A stretch of DNA of 64,000 nucleotides from Azolla caroliniana. Lineage: Eukaryota; Polypodiophyta. The notes under the pieces were generated by a model. That model worked only from the letters and a program-made list of their open reading frames with translations, had not been told where the DNA came from and made no database searches. Position 1 is the first letter of the stretch, and each line of letters opens with the position of its first letter. Shown in pieces: positions 25,601 to 39,470 of the stretch. The stretch is from assembly GCA_043228905.1 (NCBI GenBank), contig JBHGNT010000017.1, positions 18,972,001 through 19,036,000 on the forward strand. Direction: 5' to 3'. The position numbers and the translations under genes are program-made.

Positions 25601-28600
25601 AACTCAGGTCGAGAGACATGAAGAAATTAGCAAATTTGAGGAGGTAGTGGAGAAGAGCTCGTTCAGAAATGAAAATGTTGATACCTGGGTCATGTGATAT
25701 CGGATTTTAGTGTTCAAACATGCGAATCGAAGCTAACAAGACTAGCTATGATATGAAATTAAAAAATGAAGAGTTTGAAACTCAGGTCGAGAGAAATGAA
25801 GAAATTAGCAAATTAGAGGAGGGAGTGGAGAAGCGCCTGTTTGGAAATGAAAATGTTCAGACCTGGATCGTGTGATATCGGATTTTAGTGTTCAAACATG
25901 CGAATCGAAGCTAACAACACTAGCGTTTATATAGAATTAAAGAATCGAGAATTTCAAACTCAGGTCGAGAGACATGAAGAAATTAGCAAATTTGAGGAGG
26001 GAGTTGAGAAGAGGGCGTGAGTAAATTCAAATGTTCATACCTGGAACGTGTGATAACGGATTTTAGTGTTCAAACATGCGAATCGAAGCTAACAAAACTA
26101 GCTATGATATAGAATTAAAAAATCAAGATTTTGAAACTCAAGTCCAGAGACATGAAGAAATTAGCAAATTTGCTGAGGGAGTTTAGAAGAGCTCGTGAGT
26201 AAATTGAAATGTACATACCCGGCTTGTGTGATTCTGGATTTTAGTGTTCAAAGATGCGAATCGAAGCTCACAACACTAGCTATGATATAGAATTAAAAAA
26301 TCTAGAATTTGAAACTCAGGTCGAGAGACATGAAGAAATTAGCAAATTTGAGGAGGTAGTGGAGAAGAGTTCATTAATAAATGAAAATGTTCATACCTGG
26401 CTCATGTGATATCAGATTTTAGTGTTCAAACATGCGAATCGAAGCTAACAACACTAGCTATAATATGGATTTAAAAAATGAAGATTTTGAAACTGAGGTC
26501 GAGAGACATGATGAAATTAGCAAATTTGAGAAGGTAGTTGAGAAAAGCTCGTGAGTAAATTGAAATGTTCATACCTGGCTCGTGTGATCCCGGATTGTTG
26601 TGATCAAAGATGCGAATCGAAGCTAACAACACTAGCTATCATATGGATTTAAAAAATCAAGATTTTGACACTCAGGTTGAGAGACATGGAGAAATTAGCA
26701 AATTTGAGGAGGGAGTTGAGAAGCTCTCGTGAGTAAATTGAAATGTTCATACCTAGCTCATGTGATCCCGGATTGTTGTGTTCAAAGATGTGAATCGAAC
26801 CTCACAACACTAGCTATGATATGGAATTAGAAAATGAAGAATTTGAAACTCAGGTCGAGAGACTTAAAGAAATTAGCAAATTTGAGGAGGTAGTGGAGAA
26901 GAGCTCGTTAAGAAATGAAAATGTTCATACCCGGCTCATGTGATATCGGATTTTAGTGTTCAAACATGCGAATCGAAGCTAACAACACTAGCTATAATAT
27001 GAAATTAAAAACTCAGGATTTTCAAACTCAGGTCGAGACACATGAAGAAATTAGCAAATTAGAGGAGGGAGTAGAGAAGAGCCTGTTTGGAAATGCAAAT
27101 GTTCATACCTGGATCGTGTGATATCGGATTTTTGTGTTCAAACTCAGGTCGAGAGACAGGAAGAAATTAGCAAATTTGAGGGGGGAGTTTAGAAGAGCGC
27201 GTGAGTAAATTCAAATGTTAATACCTGTCTCGTGTGATATCGGATTTTTGTGTTCAAACATGCAAATCGAGGCTAACAATACTAGCTATTATTTGGAATT
27301 GAAAAATCAAGAATTTGAAACTCAGGTCGAGAGACATGAAGAAATTAGCAAATTTGAGGAGGGAGTTGAGAGGAGGGTGTGAGTAAATTCAAATGTTCAT
27401 ACCTCGCTCGTGTGATATTAGATTTTAGTGTTCAAACTTGCGAATCGAAGCAAACTACACTAGCTATGATATGAAATTAAAAAATCAAGAATTTGAAACT
27501 CAGGTAGAGAGACATGAAGAAATTAGCAAATTAGAGGAGGGAGTGGAGAAGAGCCTGTTCGGAAATGAAAATGTTCATACATAGCTCATGTGATATCGGA
27601 TTTTAGTGTTCGAACATGCGAATCGAAAGTAACAACACTAACTATGATATGAAATTAAAAAATCAAGAATTTGTATCTCAGGTCGAGAGACATGAACAAA
27701 TTAGCAAATTAAAGGAGGGAGTTGAGAAGAGGGCTTGAGTACATTCAAATGTTCATACCTGGCTCGTGTAATATCAGATTTTAGTGTTCAAACATGCAAA
27801 TGGAAGCTAACAACACTAGCTATGATATGGATTTAAAAAATCAAGATTTTGAAACTCAGGTCGAGAGACATGAAGAAATTAGCAAATTTGAGGAGGGAGT
27901 GTAGAAGAGCTCGTGAGTAAATTGAAATGTTCATACGTGGCTCATGTGACCCCGGATTGTCGTGTTCAAAGATGCGAATCGAAGCTCACAACACTAGCTA
28001 TGATATGGAATTAAAAAATCTAGAATTTGAAACTCAGGTCGAGAGACATGAAGAAATTAGCAAATTTGAGGAGGGAGTGTAGAAGAGCTCGTGAGTAAAT
28101 TGAAATGTTCATACGTGGCTCATTTGACCCCGGATTGTCGTGTTCAAAGATGCGAATCGAAGGTCACAACACTAGCTATGATATGGAATTAGAAAATCAA
28201 GAATTTGAAACTCAGGTCGAGAGACATGAAGAAATTAGCAAATTTGAGGAGGTAGTTGAGAAGAGCTCGTGAGTAAATTGAAATGTTCATACCTAGTTCA
28301 TGTGATGCCGGATTGTTGTGTTCAAAGATGTGAATCGAAGCTCACAACACTAGCTATGATATGGAATTAGAAAATCAAGAATCTGAAACTCAGGTCGAGA
28401 GACTTAAAGAAATTAGCAAATTAGAGGAGGTAGTGGAGAAGAGCTCGTTAAGAAATGAAATTGTTCATACCCGGCTCATGTGATATGAAATTAAAAAATC
28501 AAGAATTTGAAACTCAGGTCGAGAGACATGAAGAAATTAGGAAATTAGAGGAGGGAGTGGAGAAGAGCCTGTTCGGAAATGAAAATGTTCATACATAGCT

Positions 28601-31600
28601 CATGTGATATCGGATTTTAGTGTTCAAACATGCGAATCGAAGCTAACAACATTAACTAGGATATGAAATTATAAAATCAAGAATTTGAAACTCAGGTCGA
28701 GAGACATGAAGAAATTACCAATTTTAGGAGGGAGTTGAGAAGAGCTCGTGAGTAAATTGAAATGTTCATACGTGGCTCATGTGATATCAGATTGTTGTGT
28801 TCAAAGATGCGAATCGAAGCTAACAACACTAGCTATGATCTGAAATTAGGGTTTAGAGATGTTCATACCTGGCTCGTGTGATCCCGGATTGTCGTGTTCA
28901 TACCTGCCTCGTGTGATATCGGATTTTAGTGTTCAAACATGCGAATCGAAGCTAACAACACTAGCTATGATATGGATTTTAAAAATCAAGATTTTTAAAC
29001 TCAGCTCTAGAGACATGAAGAAATTAGGAAATTATTGAGAAAGTGGAGAAGAGCCTGTTTGGAAATGAAAATGTTCATACCTGCCTCGTGTGATATCGGA
29101 TTTTAGTGTTCAAACATGCGAATCGAAGCAAACAACACTAGCTATGATATGGATTTTAAAAATCAAGATTTTTAAACTGAGGTCTAGAGACATGAAGAAA
29201 TTAGCAAATTATTGAGGGAGTGGAGAAGAGCCTGTTCGGAAATCAAAATGTTCATACCTGGATCGTGTGATATCGGATTTTTGTGTTCAAACATGCGAAT
29301 CGAAGCTAACAACACTAGCTATGATATGTAATTAAAAAATTAGGATTTGGAAACTCAGGTCGAGAGACATGAAGAAAATAGCAAATTTGAGGAAGGAGTT
29401 GAGAAGAGCTCGTGAGTAAATTGAAATGTTCATACCTGGCTCGTGTGATCCCGGATTGTTGTGTTCAAAGATGCGAATCGAAGCTCACAAGACTAGCTAT
29501 GATATGGAATAAGAAAATCAGGAATTTGAAACTCAGGTCGAGAGACATGAAGAAATTAGCAAATTTGAGGAGGTAGTGGAGAAGAGCTTGTTGAGAAATG
29601 AAAGTGTTCATACCTGGCTCATGTGATATCGGATTTTTGTGTTCAAACATGCGAATCGAAGCTAACAACACTAGCTATGATATGAAATGAAAAAATCAAG
29701 AATTTGAAACTCAGGTCTAGGGACATGAAGAAATTAGAAAATTAGAGGAGGGAGTGGAGAAGAGCCTGTTTGGAAATGAGAATGTTCATACATAGCTCAT
29801 GTGATATCGGATTTTAGTGTTCAAACATGGGAATCGAAGCTAACAACACGAGCTATGATATGTAATTAAAAAATCAAGAATTTGTAACTCAGGTCGAGAA
29901 GCATGAAGAAATTAGCAGATTTGAGGAGGGAGTTGAGAAGAGGGCGTGAGTAAATTCAAATGTTCATACCTGGCTCGTGTGATATCAGATTTTAGTGTTC
30001 AAACATGCGAATCGAAGCTAACAACACTAGCTATGATATGGATTTTAAAAATCAAGATTTTTAAACTAAGGTCGAGAGACATGATGAATTTAGCAAATTT
30101 GAGGAGGGAGTTGAGAAGAGCTCGTTACTAAAGTGGAATGTTCATACCTGGCTCGTGTGATCCAGGATTGTCGTGTTGAAAGATGCGAATCGATGCTCAC
30201 AACACTAGCTATGATATGGAATTAAAAAATCAAGAATTTGAAACTCAGGTCGAGAGACATGAAGAAATTAGCAAATTTGAGAAGGTAGTGGAGAAGAGCT
30301 CGTTAAAAAATGAAAATGTTGATACCTGTCTAATGTGATATCGGATTTTCGTGTTCAAACATGCGTATTGAAGCTAACAAAACTAGCTATTATATGAAAC
30401 TAAAAAATCAAGAATTTGAAACTCAAGTCGAGAGACATGAAGAAATTAGCAAATTTGAGGAGGGAGTTGAGAAGAGCTCGTGAGTAAATTGAAATGTTCA
30501 TACGTGGCTCATGTGACCCCGGATTGTTGTGTTCAAAGATGCGAATCGAAGCTCACAACACTATCTATGATATGGAATTAAAAAATCAAGAATTTGAATC
30601 TCAGGTCGAGAGACATGTAGAAATTAGCAAATTTGAGAAGGTAGTGGAGAAGAGCTCTTTAAAAAATGAAAAATGTTGATACCTGGCTCATGTCATATCG
30701 CCTTTTAGTGTTCAACCATGCGAATTGAAGCTAACAACACTAGCTATTATATGAAACCAAAAAATCAAGAATTTGAAACTCAAGTCGAGAGACATGAAGA
30801 AATTAGCAAATTTTAGGAGGTAGCAAAGCAGAGTTCGTTAAGAAATGAAAATGTTTATACCTGGCTCATGTGATATCAGATTTTTGTGTTCAAACATGCG
30901 AATCGAAGCAAACTACACTAGCTATGATATGAAATTAAAAAATCAAGAATTTGAAACTCAGGTCGAGAGACATGAAGAAATTAGCAAATTAGAGGAGGGA
31001 GTGGAGAAGAGCCTGTTCGGAAATGAAAATGTTCATACATAGCTCATGTGATATCGGATTTTAGTGTTCAAACATGCGAATCGAAGTTAACAACACTAGC
31101 TATTATATAGAATTAAAAAATTGAGAATTTGAAACTCAGGTCGAGAGACATGAAGAAATTAGCAAATTTGAGGAGGGAGTTAAGAAGAGCGTGTGAGTAA
31201 ATTGAAATGTTAATACCTGTCTCGTGTGATATCGGATTTTTGTGTTCAAACATGCAAATCGAAGCTAACAACACTAGCCTTTCTATGGAATTAAAAAATC
31301 TACAATTTGAAACTCAGGTCGAGAGACATGAAGAAATTAGCAAATTTGAGGAGGGACTTGAGAAGAGGGCGTGAGTAAATTCAAATGTTCATACCTGGCT
31401 CGTGTAATATCTGATTTTAGTGTTCAAACATGCGAATGGAAGCTTACAACACTAGCTATGATATGGATTTAAAAATTCAAGATTTTGAAACTTAGGTCGA
31501 GAGACACAAAGAGATTAGCAAATTTGAGGAGGGAGTTGAGAAGAGTGCGTGAGTAAATTCAAATATTAATACCTGTCTCGTGTGATATCGGATTTTTGTG

Positions 31601-32155
31601 TTCAAACATGCGAATCGAGGCTAATAAATCTAGCTATTATATGGAATTAAAAAATTAAGAATTTCAAACTCAGGTCAAGAGACATGAAGAAATTAGCAAA
31701 TTTGAGGAGGGAGTTGAGAAGAGGGCGTGAGTAAATTCAAATGTTCATACCTGGCTCGTGTGATATCAGATTTTAGTGTTCAAACATGCGAATCGAAGCT
31801 AACAACACTAGCTATGATATCAAATTAAAAAATCAAGAATTTCAAACTCAGGTCGAGAGACATGAAGATATTAGCAAATTAGAGAAAGGAGTGGAGAAGA
31901 GCATGTTTGGAAATGAAAATGTTCATCCCTGGATCGCGTGATAGCGGATTTTTGTGTTGAAACATGTAAATCGAAGCTAACAACACTAGCTATGATATGA
32001 AATTAAAAAATCAAGAATTCGAAAGTTAGGTCGAGACACACGAAAAAATTAGCAAATTTGAGGAGGGCGTTGAGAAGAGGGTGTCAGTAAATTCAAATGT
32101 TCATACCTGGCTCGTGTGATATCAGATTTTAGTGTTCAAACATTCGAATCGAAGC
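19633..32155 (+). repeat. Super-repeat part A, copy 2
   Basis: Collinear copy of 1-12523 at offset 19,632. I found no insertion or deletion: the offset is the same at 120, 1855, 4356, 9833, 11213 and 12643. Substitutions relative to copy 1 are scattered, with roughly 30 noticed by eye over the 16.6 kb of collinearity (about 0.2%, not an exhaustive count). Such similarity without indels points to a very recent duplication or active homogenisation. An assembly duplication cannot be excluded from sequence alone. Confidence 0.9.
22373..24372 (+). repeat. Dimeric higher-order repeat domain, second copy
   Basis: Same arrangement as 2741-4740 at offset 19,632. Single-base differences include T to G within the TTTTGTGTTC segment near 24163 and G in place of T at 24019. 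Confidence 0.8.
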
Positions 32156-35100
32156 TAACAACACTAGCTATGATATGGATTTTAAAAATCAAGATTTTTA
32201 AACTCAGGTCGAGAGACATGAAGAAATTAGCAAATTTGAGGAGGGAGTTGAGAAGAGCTCGTGAGTAAATTGAAATGTTCATACGTGGCTCATGTGACCC
32301 CGGATTGTTGTGTTCAAAGATGCGAATCGAAGGTCAGAACACTAGCTATGATATGGAATTAGAAAATCAAGAATTTGAAAATCAGGTCGAGAGACACGAA
32401 GAAATTAGCAAATTAGAGGAGGGAGTGGAGAAGAGCTTGTTCGGAAATGAGAATGTTCATACATAGCTCATGTGATATCGGATTTTAGTGTTCAAACATG
32501 GGAATCGAAGCAAACAACACTAGCTATGATATGTAATTAAAAAATCAAGAATTTGTAACTCAGGTCGAGAAGCGTGAAGAAATTAGTAAATTTGAGGAGG
32601 GAGTTGAGAAGAGGGCGTCAGTAAATTCAAATGTTCATACCTGGCTCGTGTGATATCAGATTTTGGTGTTCAAACATGCGAATCGAAGCTAACAACACTA
32701 GCTATGATATGGATTTTAAAAATCAAGATTTTTAAACTCAGGTCGAGAGACATGAAGAATTTAGCAAATTATTGAGGGAGTGGAGAAGAGCCTGTTTGGA
32801 AATTAAAATGTTCATACCTGGATCGTGTGATATCGGCTTTTTGTGTTCAAACATGCGAATCGAAGCTAACAACACTAGCTATGATATGGATTTAAAAAAT
32901 TAAGAATTTGAAACTCATGTCGAGAGACATGAAGAAATTAGCAAATTTGAGGAGGTAGCGGAGAAGAGTTCGTTAAGAAATGAAAATGTTCATACCTGCC
33001 TCGTGTGATATCGGATTTTAGTGTTCAAACATGCGAATCGAAGCTAACAACACTAGCTATGATATGGAATTAAAAAATTAAGATTTTGAAACTCAGGTCC
33101 CGAGACATGAAGAAATTAGTAAATTTGAGGAGGTAGTGGAGAAGAGCTCGTGAGTAAATTGAAATGTTCATACCTGGCTCGTGTGATTCCGGATTGTTGT
33201 GTTCAAATATGCGAATCGAAGCTCACAACACTAGCTATGATATGGAATTAAAAAATCAAGAATTTCAAACTCAGGTCGAGAAACATGAAGAAATTAGCAA
33301 ATTTGAGGAGGTAGTAGAGAAGAGCTCGTTAAAAAATGAAAATGTTGATACCAGGCAAATGTGATATCGGATTTTTGTGTTCAAACATGCGAATCGAGGC
33401 TAATAAATCTAGCTATTATATGGAATTAAAAAATCAAGAATTTCAAACTCAGGTCGAGAGACATGAAGAAATTAGCAAATTTGAGGAGGGAGTTGAGAAG
33501 AGGGCGTGAGTAAATTCAAATGTTCATACCTGGCTCGTGTCATATCAGATTTTAGTGTTCAAACATGCGAATCGAAGCTAACAACACTAGCTATGATATG
33601 GATTTTAAAAATCAAGATTTTTAAACTCAGGTCTAGAGACATGAAGAAATTAGCAAATTATTGAGGGAGTGGAGAAGAGCCTGTTTGGAAATGAAAATGT
33701 TCATACCTGGATCGTGTGATATCGGATTTTAGTGTTCAAACATGCGAATCGAAGCTAACAACACTAGCTATGATATGGAATTAAAAAATTAAGATTTTGA
33801 AACTCAGGTCCAGAGACATGCGAATCGAAGCTAACAACACTAGCTATGATCTGGATTTAAAAAATCAAGAATTTGAAACTCAGGTCCAGAGACATGAAGA
33901 AATTAGCAAATTTGAGGAGGTAGCGGAGAAGAGTTCGTTAAGAAATGAAAATGTTCATACCTGCCTCGTGTGATATCGGATTTTAGTGTTTAAACATGCG
34001 AATCGAAGCTAACAACACTAGCTATGATCTGGATTTAAAAAATCAAGAATTTGAAACTCAGGTCCAGAGACATGAAGAAATTAGCAAATTTGAGGAGGTA
34101 GCGGAGAAGAGTTCGTTAAGAAATGAAAATGTTCATACCTGCCTCGTGTGATATCGGATTTTAGTGTTTAAACATGCGAATCGAAGCTAACAACACTAGC
34201 TATGATATGGAATTAAAAAATAAAGATTTTGAAACTCGGGTCTAGAGACATGAAGAAATTAGTAAATTTGAGGAGGTAGTGGAGAAGAGCTCGTGAGTAA
34301 ATTGAAATGTTCATACCTGGCTCGTGTGATCCCGGATTGTTGTGTTCAAATATGCGAATCGAAGGTCACAACACTAGCTATGATATGGAATTAAAAAATC
34401 AAGAATTTGAAACTCAGGTCTAGAGACATGAAGGAATTAGCAAATTTGAGGAGGTAGTGGAGAAGAGCTCATTAAAAAATGAAAATGTTGATGCCTTGCT
34501 AATGTGATATTATATTTTAGTGTTCAAACATTCGAATTGAAGCTAACAAAACTAGATATTATATGAAACTAAAAAATCAAGAATTTGAAACTCAAGTCGA
34601 GAGACATGAAGAAATTAGCAAATTTGAGGAGGTAGCGGAGAAGAGTTCGTTAAGAAATGAAAATGTTCATACCTGCCTCGTGTGATATCGGATTTTAGCG
34701 TTCAAACATGCGAATCGAAGCTAACAACACTAGCTATGATATGGATTTTAAAAATAAAGATTTTTAAACTCAGGTCTAGAGACATGAAGAAATTAGCAAA
34801 TTATTCAGGGAGTGGAGAAGAGCATGTTTGGAAATGAAAATGTTCATACCTGGCTCGTGTGATATCGGATTTTAGTGTTCAAACATGCGAATCGAAGCTA
34901 ACATCACTAGCTATGATATGGATTTAAAAAATCAAGATTTTGAAACTTAGGTCGAGAGACATGAAGAAATTAGAAAATTTGAGGGGGGAGTTTACAAGAG
35001 CGCGTGAGTAAATTGAAATGTTAATACCTGTCTCGTGTGATATCGGATTTTTGTGTTCAAACATGCGAATCGAGGCTAACAATACTAGCTATTATATGGA

Positions 35101-36217
35101 AATAAAAAATCAAGAAATTAACAAATTTGAGGAGGGAGTTGAGAAGAGAGCGTGAGTAAATTCAAATGTTCACACCTGGCTCGTGTTATATCGGATTTTA
35201 GTGTTCAAACATGTGAATCGAAGCTAACAACACTAGTTATGATATGGATTTAAAAAATCAAGATTTTGAAACTCAGGTCGAGAGACATGAAGAAATTAGC
35301 AAATTTGAGGGGGGAGTTGAGATGAGCGCGTGAGTAAATTAAAATGTTAATACCTCTCTCTTGTGATATCGGACTTTTGTGTTCAAACATGCGAATCGAA
35401 GCTAACAATACTAGCTATTATATGGAATTAAAAAATCTAGAATTTCAAACTCAGGTCGAGAGACATGAAGAAATTAGCAAATTTGAGGAGGGAGTTGAGA
35501 AGAGGGCGTGAGTAAATTCAAATATTCATACCTGGCTCGTGTGATATCAGATTTTAGTGTTCAAACATGCGAATCGAAGCTAACATCACTAGCTATGATA
35601 TGGATTTCAAAAATCAAGATTTTGAAACTCAGGTCGAGAGACATGAAGAAATTAGCAAAATTGAGGAGGGAGTTGAGAAGACCTCGTGCGTAAATTGAAA
35701 TATTTATACCTGGCTCGTGTGATCCCGGATTGTTGTGTTCAAAGATGCGAATCGAAGCTCACAACACTAGCTATAATATGGAATTAAAAAATCAAGAATT
35801 TGAAACTCAGGTCGAGAGACATGAAGAAATTAGCAAATTTGAGGAGGGAGTTGAGAAGAGCTCGTTAAGAAATGAAAATGTTGATACCTGGGTCATGTGA
35901 TATCGGATTTTAGTGTTCAAACATGCGAATCGAAGCTAACAACACTAGCTATGATATGAAATTAAAAAATGAAGAGTTTGAAACTCAGGTCGAGAGACAT
36001 GAAGAAATTAGCAAATTAGAGGAGGGAGTGGAGAAGAGCCTGTTTGGAAATGAAAATGTTTAGACCTGGATCGTGTGATATCGGATTTTTGTGTTCAAAC
36101 ATGCGAATCGAAGCTAACAACACTAGCTTTTATATAGAATTAAAAAATCGAGAATTTGAAACTCAGGTCGAGAGACATGAAGAAATTAGCAAATTTGAGG
36201 AGGGAGTTGAGAAGAGG
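32156..36217 (+). repeat. Super-repeat part B, copy 2 (collinear part)
   Basis: Matches 12524-16583 at offset 19,632, including G at 32774, the 30-bp deletion marker at 35111 and the monomer pair at 33817. Unlike copy 1, it does not jump at the equivalent of 16584. From 36218 it continues with sequence like A 5091-5563 (offset 31,127), so the joint at 16584 is a private event of copy 1. Confidence 0.87.
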
Positions 36218-36690
36218 GCGTGAGTAAATTCAAATGTTCATACCTGGCTCGTGTGATATCGGATTTTAGTGTTCAAACATGAGTATCGAAGCTAACATAA
36301 CTAGGTATGATATGGATTTAAAAAAGCAACATTTTGAAACTCAGGTCGAGAGACATGAAGAAATTAGCAAATTAGAGGAGGGAGTGGAGAAGAGCTTGTT
36401 TGGAAATAAAAATGTTCAGACCTGGATCGTGTGATATCGGATTTTTGTGTTCAAACATGCGAATCGAAGTTAACAACACTAGCTATTATATAGAATTAAA
36501 AAATCGAGAATTTGAAACTCAGGTCGAAAGACATGAAGAAATTAGCAAATTTGAGGAGGGAGTTAAGAAGAGTGCGTGAGTAAATTGAAATGTTAATACC
36601 GGTCTCGTGTGATATCGGATTTTTGAGTTCAAACAGGCAAATCGAAGCTAACAACACTAGCTATTCTATGGAATTAAAAAATCGACAATT
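36218..36690 (+). repeat. Copy of A 5091-5563 continuing B copy 2
   Basis: Collinear with 5091-5563 at offset 31,127. It includes the AACATAACTAGGTATGATATGG and AAAAAAGCAACATTTTG monomer and the CGGATTTTTGAGTTCAAACA monomer with GGCAAATCG. A private change, ACATGAGTATCG at 36279 in place of ACATGCGTATCG, is shared only with 38815. Confidence 0.82.
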
Positions 36691-36944
36691 TGAAACTAAG
36701 CTTGAGAGACATGAAGAAACTAGAAAAATTGAGGAGGGAGTTGAGAAGAGGGCGTGAGTAAATTCAAATGTTCATACCTGGGTCGTGCAATATCGGATTT
36801 TAGTGTTCAAACATGCGTATCGAAGCTAACAACACTAGCTATGATATGGATTTAAAAATTCAAGATTTTGAAACTTAGGTCGAGAGACACGAAGAGATTA
36901 GCAAATTTGAGGAGGGAGTTGAGAAGAGCGCGTGAGTAAATTCA

Positions 36945-38816
36945 AATGTTAATACCTGTCTCGTGTGATATCGGATTTTTGTGTTCAAACATGCGAATCG
37001 AGGCTAATAAATCTAGCTATTATATGGAATTAAAAAATCAAGAATTTCAAACTCAGGTCGAGAGACATGAAATAATTAGCAAATTTGAGGAGGGAGTTGA
37101 GAAGAGGGCGTGAGTAAATTCAAATGTTCATACCTGGTTCGTGTCATATCAGATTTTACTGTTCAAACATGCGAATCGAAGTTAACAACACTAGCTATGA
37201 TATGGATTTTAAAAATCAAAATTTTTAAACTCAGGTCTAGAGACATGAAGAAATTAGCAAATTATTGAGGGAGTGGAGAAGAGCCTGTTTGGAAATGAAA
37301 ATGTTCATACCTGGATCGTGTGATATCAGATTTTAGTGTTCAAACATGCGAATCGAAGCTAACAACACTAGCTATGATATGGAATTAAAAAATTAAGATT
37401 TTGAAACTCAGGTCCAGAGACATGCGAATCGAAGCTAACAACACTAGCTATGATCTGGATTTAAAAAATCAAGAATTTGAAACTCAGGTCCAGAGACATG
37501 AAGAAATTAGCAAATTTGAGGAGGTAGCGGAGAAGAGTTCGTTAAGAAATGAAAATGTTCATACCTGCCTCGTGTGATATCGGATTTTAGTGTTTAAACA
37601 TGCGAATTGAAGCTAACAACACTAGCTATGATCTGGATTTAAAAAATCAAGAATTTGAAACTCAGGTCCAGAGACATGAAGAAATTAGCAAATTTGAGGA
37701 GGTAGCGGAGAAGAGTTCGTTAAGAAATGAAAATGTTCATACCTGCCTCGTGTGATATCGGATTTTAGTGTTTAAACATGCGAATCGAAGCTAACAACAC
37801 TAGCTATGATATGGAATTAAAAAATTAAGATTTTGAAACTCCGGTCCAGAGACATGAAGAAATTAGTAAATTTGAGGAGGTAGTGGAGAAGAGCTCGTGA
37901 GTAAATTGAAATGTTCATACCTGGCTCGTGTGATCCCGGATTGTTGTGTTCAAATATGCGAATCGAAGGTCACAACACTAGCTATGATATGGAATTAAAA
38001 AATCAAGAATTTGAAACTCAGGTCGAGAGACATGAAGGAATTAGCAAATTTGAGGAGGTAGTGGATAAGAGCTCATTAAAAAATGAAAATGTTGATGCCT
38101 GGCTAATGTGATATTGGATTTTAGTGTTCAAACATTCGAATTGAAGCTAACAAAACTAGATATTATATGAAACTAAAAAATCAAGAATTTGAAACTCAAG
38201 TCGAGAGACATGAAGAAATTAGCAAATTTGAGGAGGTAGCGGAGAAGAGTTCGTTAAGAAATGAAAATGTTCATACCTGCCTCGTGCGATATCGGATTTT
38301 AGCGTTCAAACATGCGAATCGAAGCTAACAACACTAGCTATGATATGGATTTTAAAAATAAAGATTTTTAAACTCAGGTCTAGAGACATGAAGAAATTAG
38401 CAAATTATTCAGGGAGTGGAGAAGAGCATGTTTGGAAATGAAAATGTTCATACCTGGCTCGTGTGATATCGGATTTTAGTGTTCAAACATGCGAATCGAA
38501 GCTAACATCACTAGCTATGATATGGATTTAAAAAATCAAGATTTTGAAACTTAGGTCGAGAGACATGAAGAAATTTGAAAATTTGAGGGGGGAGTTTAGA
38601 AGAGCGCGTGAGTAAATTGAAATGTTAATACCTGTCTCGTGTGATATCGGATTTTTGTGTTCAAACATGCGAATCGAGGCTAACAATACTAGCTATTATA
38701 TGGAAATAAAAAATCAAGAAATTAACAAATTTGAGGAGGGAGTTGAGAAGAGAGCGTGAGTAAATTCAAATGTTCACACCTGGCTCGTGTTATATCGGAT
38801 TTTAGTGTTCAAACAT
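36945..38816 (+). repeat. Duplicate of 33341-35212 (offset 3,604)
   Basis: GTGATATCGG at 36965 matches 33361, the monomer pair at 37421 matches 33817, the start at 37911 matches 34307 and the 30-bp deletion at 38715 matches 35111. The copy ends in a jump at about 38810 into the ACATGAGTATCG monomer, otherwise found only at 36279. Confidence 0.85.
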
Positions 38817-39470
38817 GAGTATCGAAGCTAACATAACTAGGTATGATATGGATTTAAAAAAGCAACATTTTGAAACTCAGGTCGAGAGACATGAAGAAAT
38901 TAGCAAATTAGAGGAGGGAGTGGAGAAGAGCTTGTTTGGAAATAAAAATGTTCAGACCTGGATCGTGTGATATCGGATTTTTGTGTTCAAACATGCGAAT
39001 CGAAGTTAACAACACTATCTATTATATAGAATTAAAAAATCGAGAATTTGAAACTAGAAAATTAGAGGAGGGAGTGGAGAAGAGCCTGTTAGGAAATAAA
39101 AATGTTCATACCTGGCTCGTGTGATATCGGATTTTTGTGTTCAAACATGCGAATCGAAGTTAACAACACTAGCTATTATATAGAATTAAAAAATCGAGAA
39201 TTTGAAACTCAGGTCGAAAGACATGAAGAAATTAGCAAATTTGAGGAGGGAGTTAAGAAGAGGGCGTGAGTAAATTGAAATGTTAATACCGGTCTCGTGT
39301 GATATCGGATTTTTGAGTTCAAACAGGCAAATCGAAGCTAACAACACTAGCTATTCTATGGAATTAAAAAATCGACAATTTGAAACTAAGGTTGAGAGAC
39401 ATGAAGAAATTAGAAAATTAGAGGAGGGAGTGGAGAAGAGGCTGTTTGGAAATGATAATGTTCATACATA
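38817..39470 (+). repeat. Local duplication of 36.28-36.7 kb with a 154-bp loss
   Basis: 38817-39055 follows 36281-36519 at offset 2,536. The sequence then jumps from GAATTTGAAACT to AGAAAATTAGAGG. From 39121 it matches 36431 onwards at offset 2,690, so part of the same monomers is represented twice in a row. Near 39410 the cassette changes to TTAGAGGAGGGAGTGG. Confidence 0.72.
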
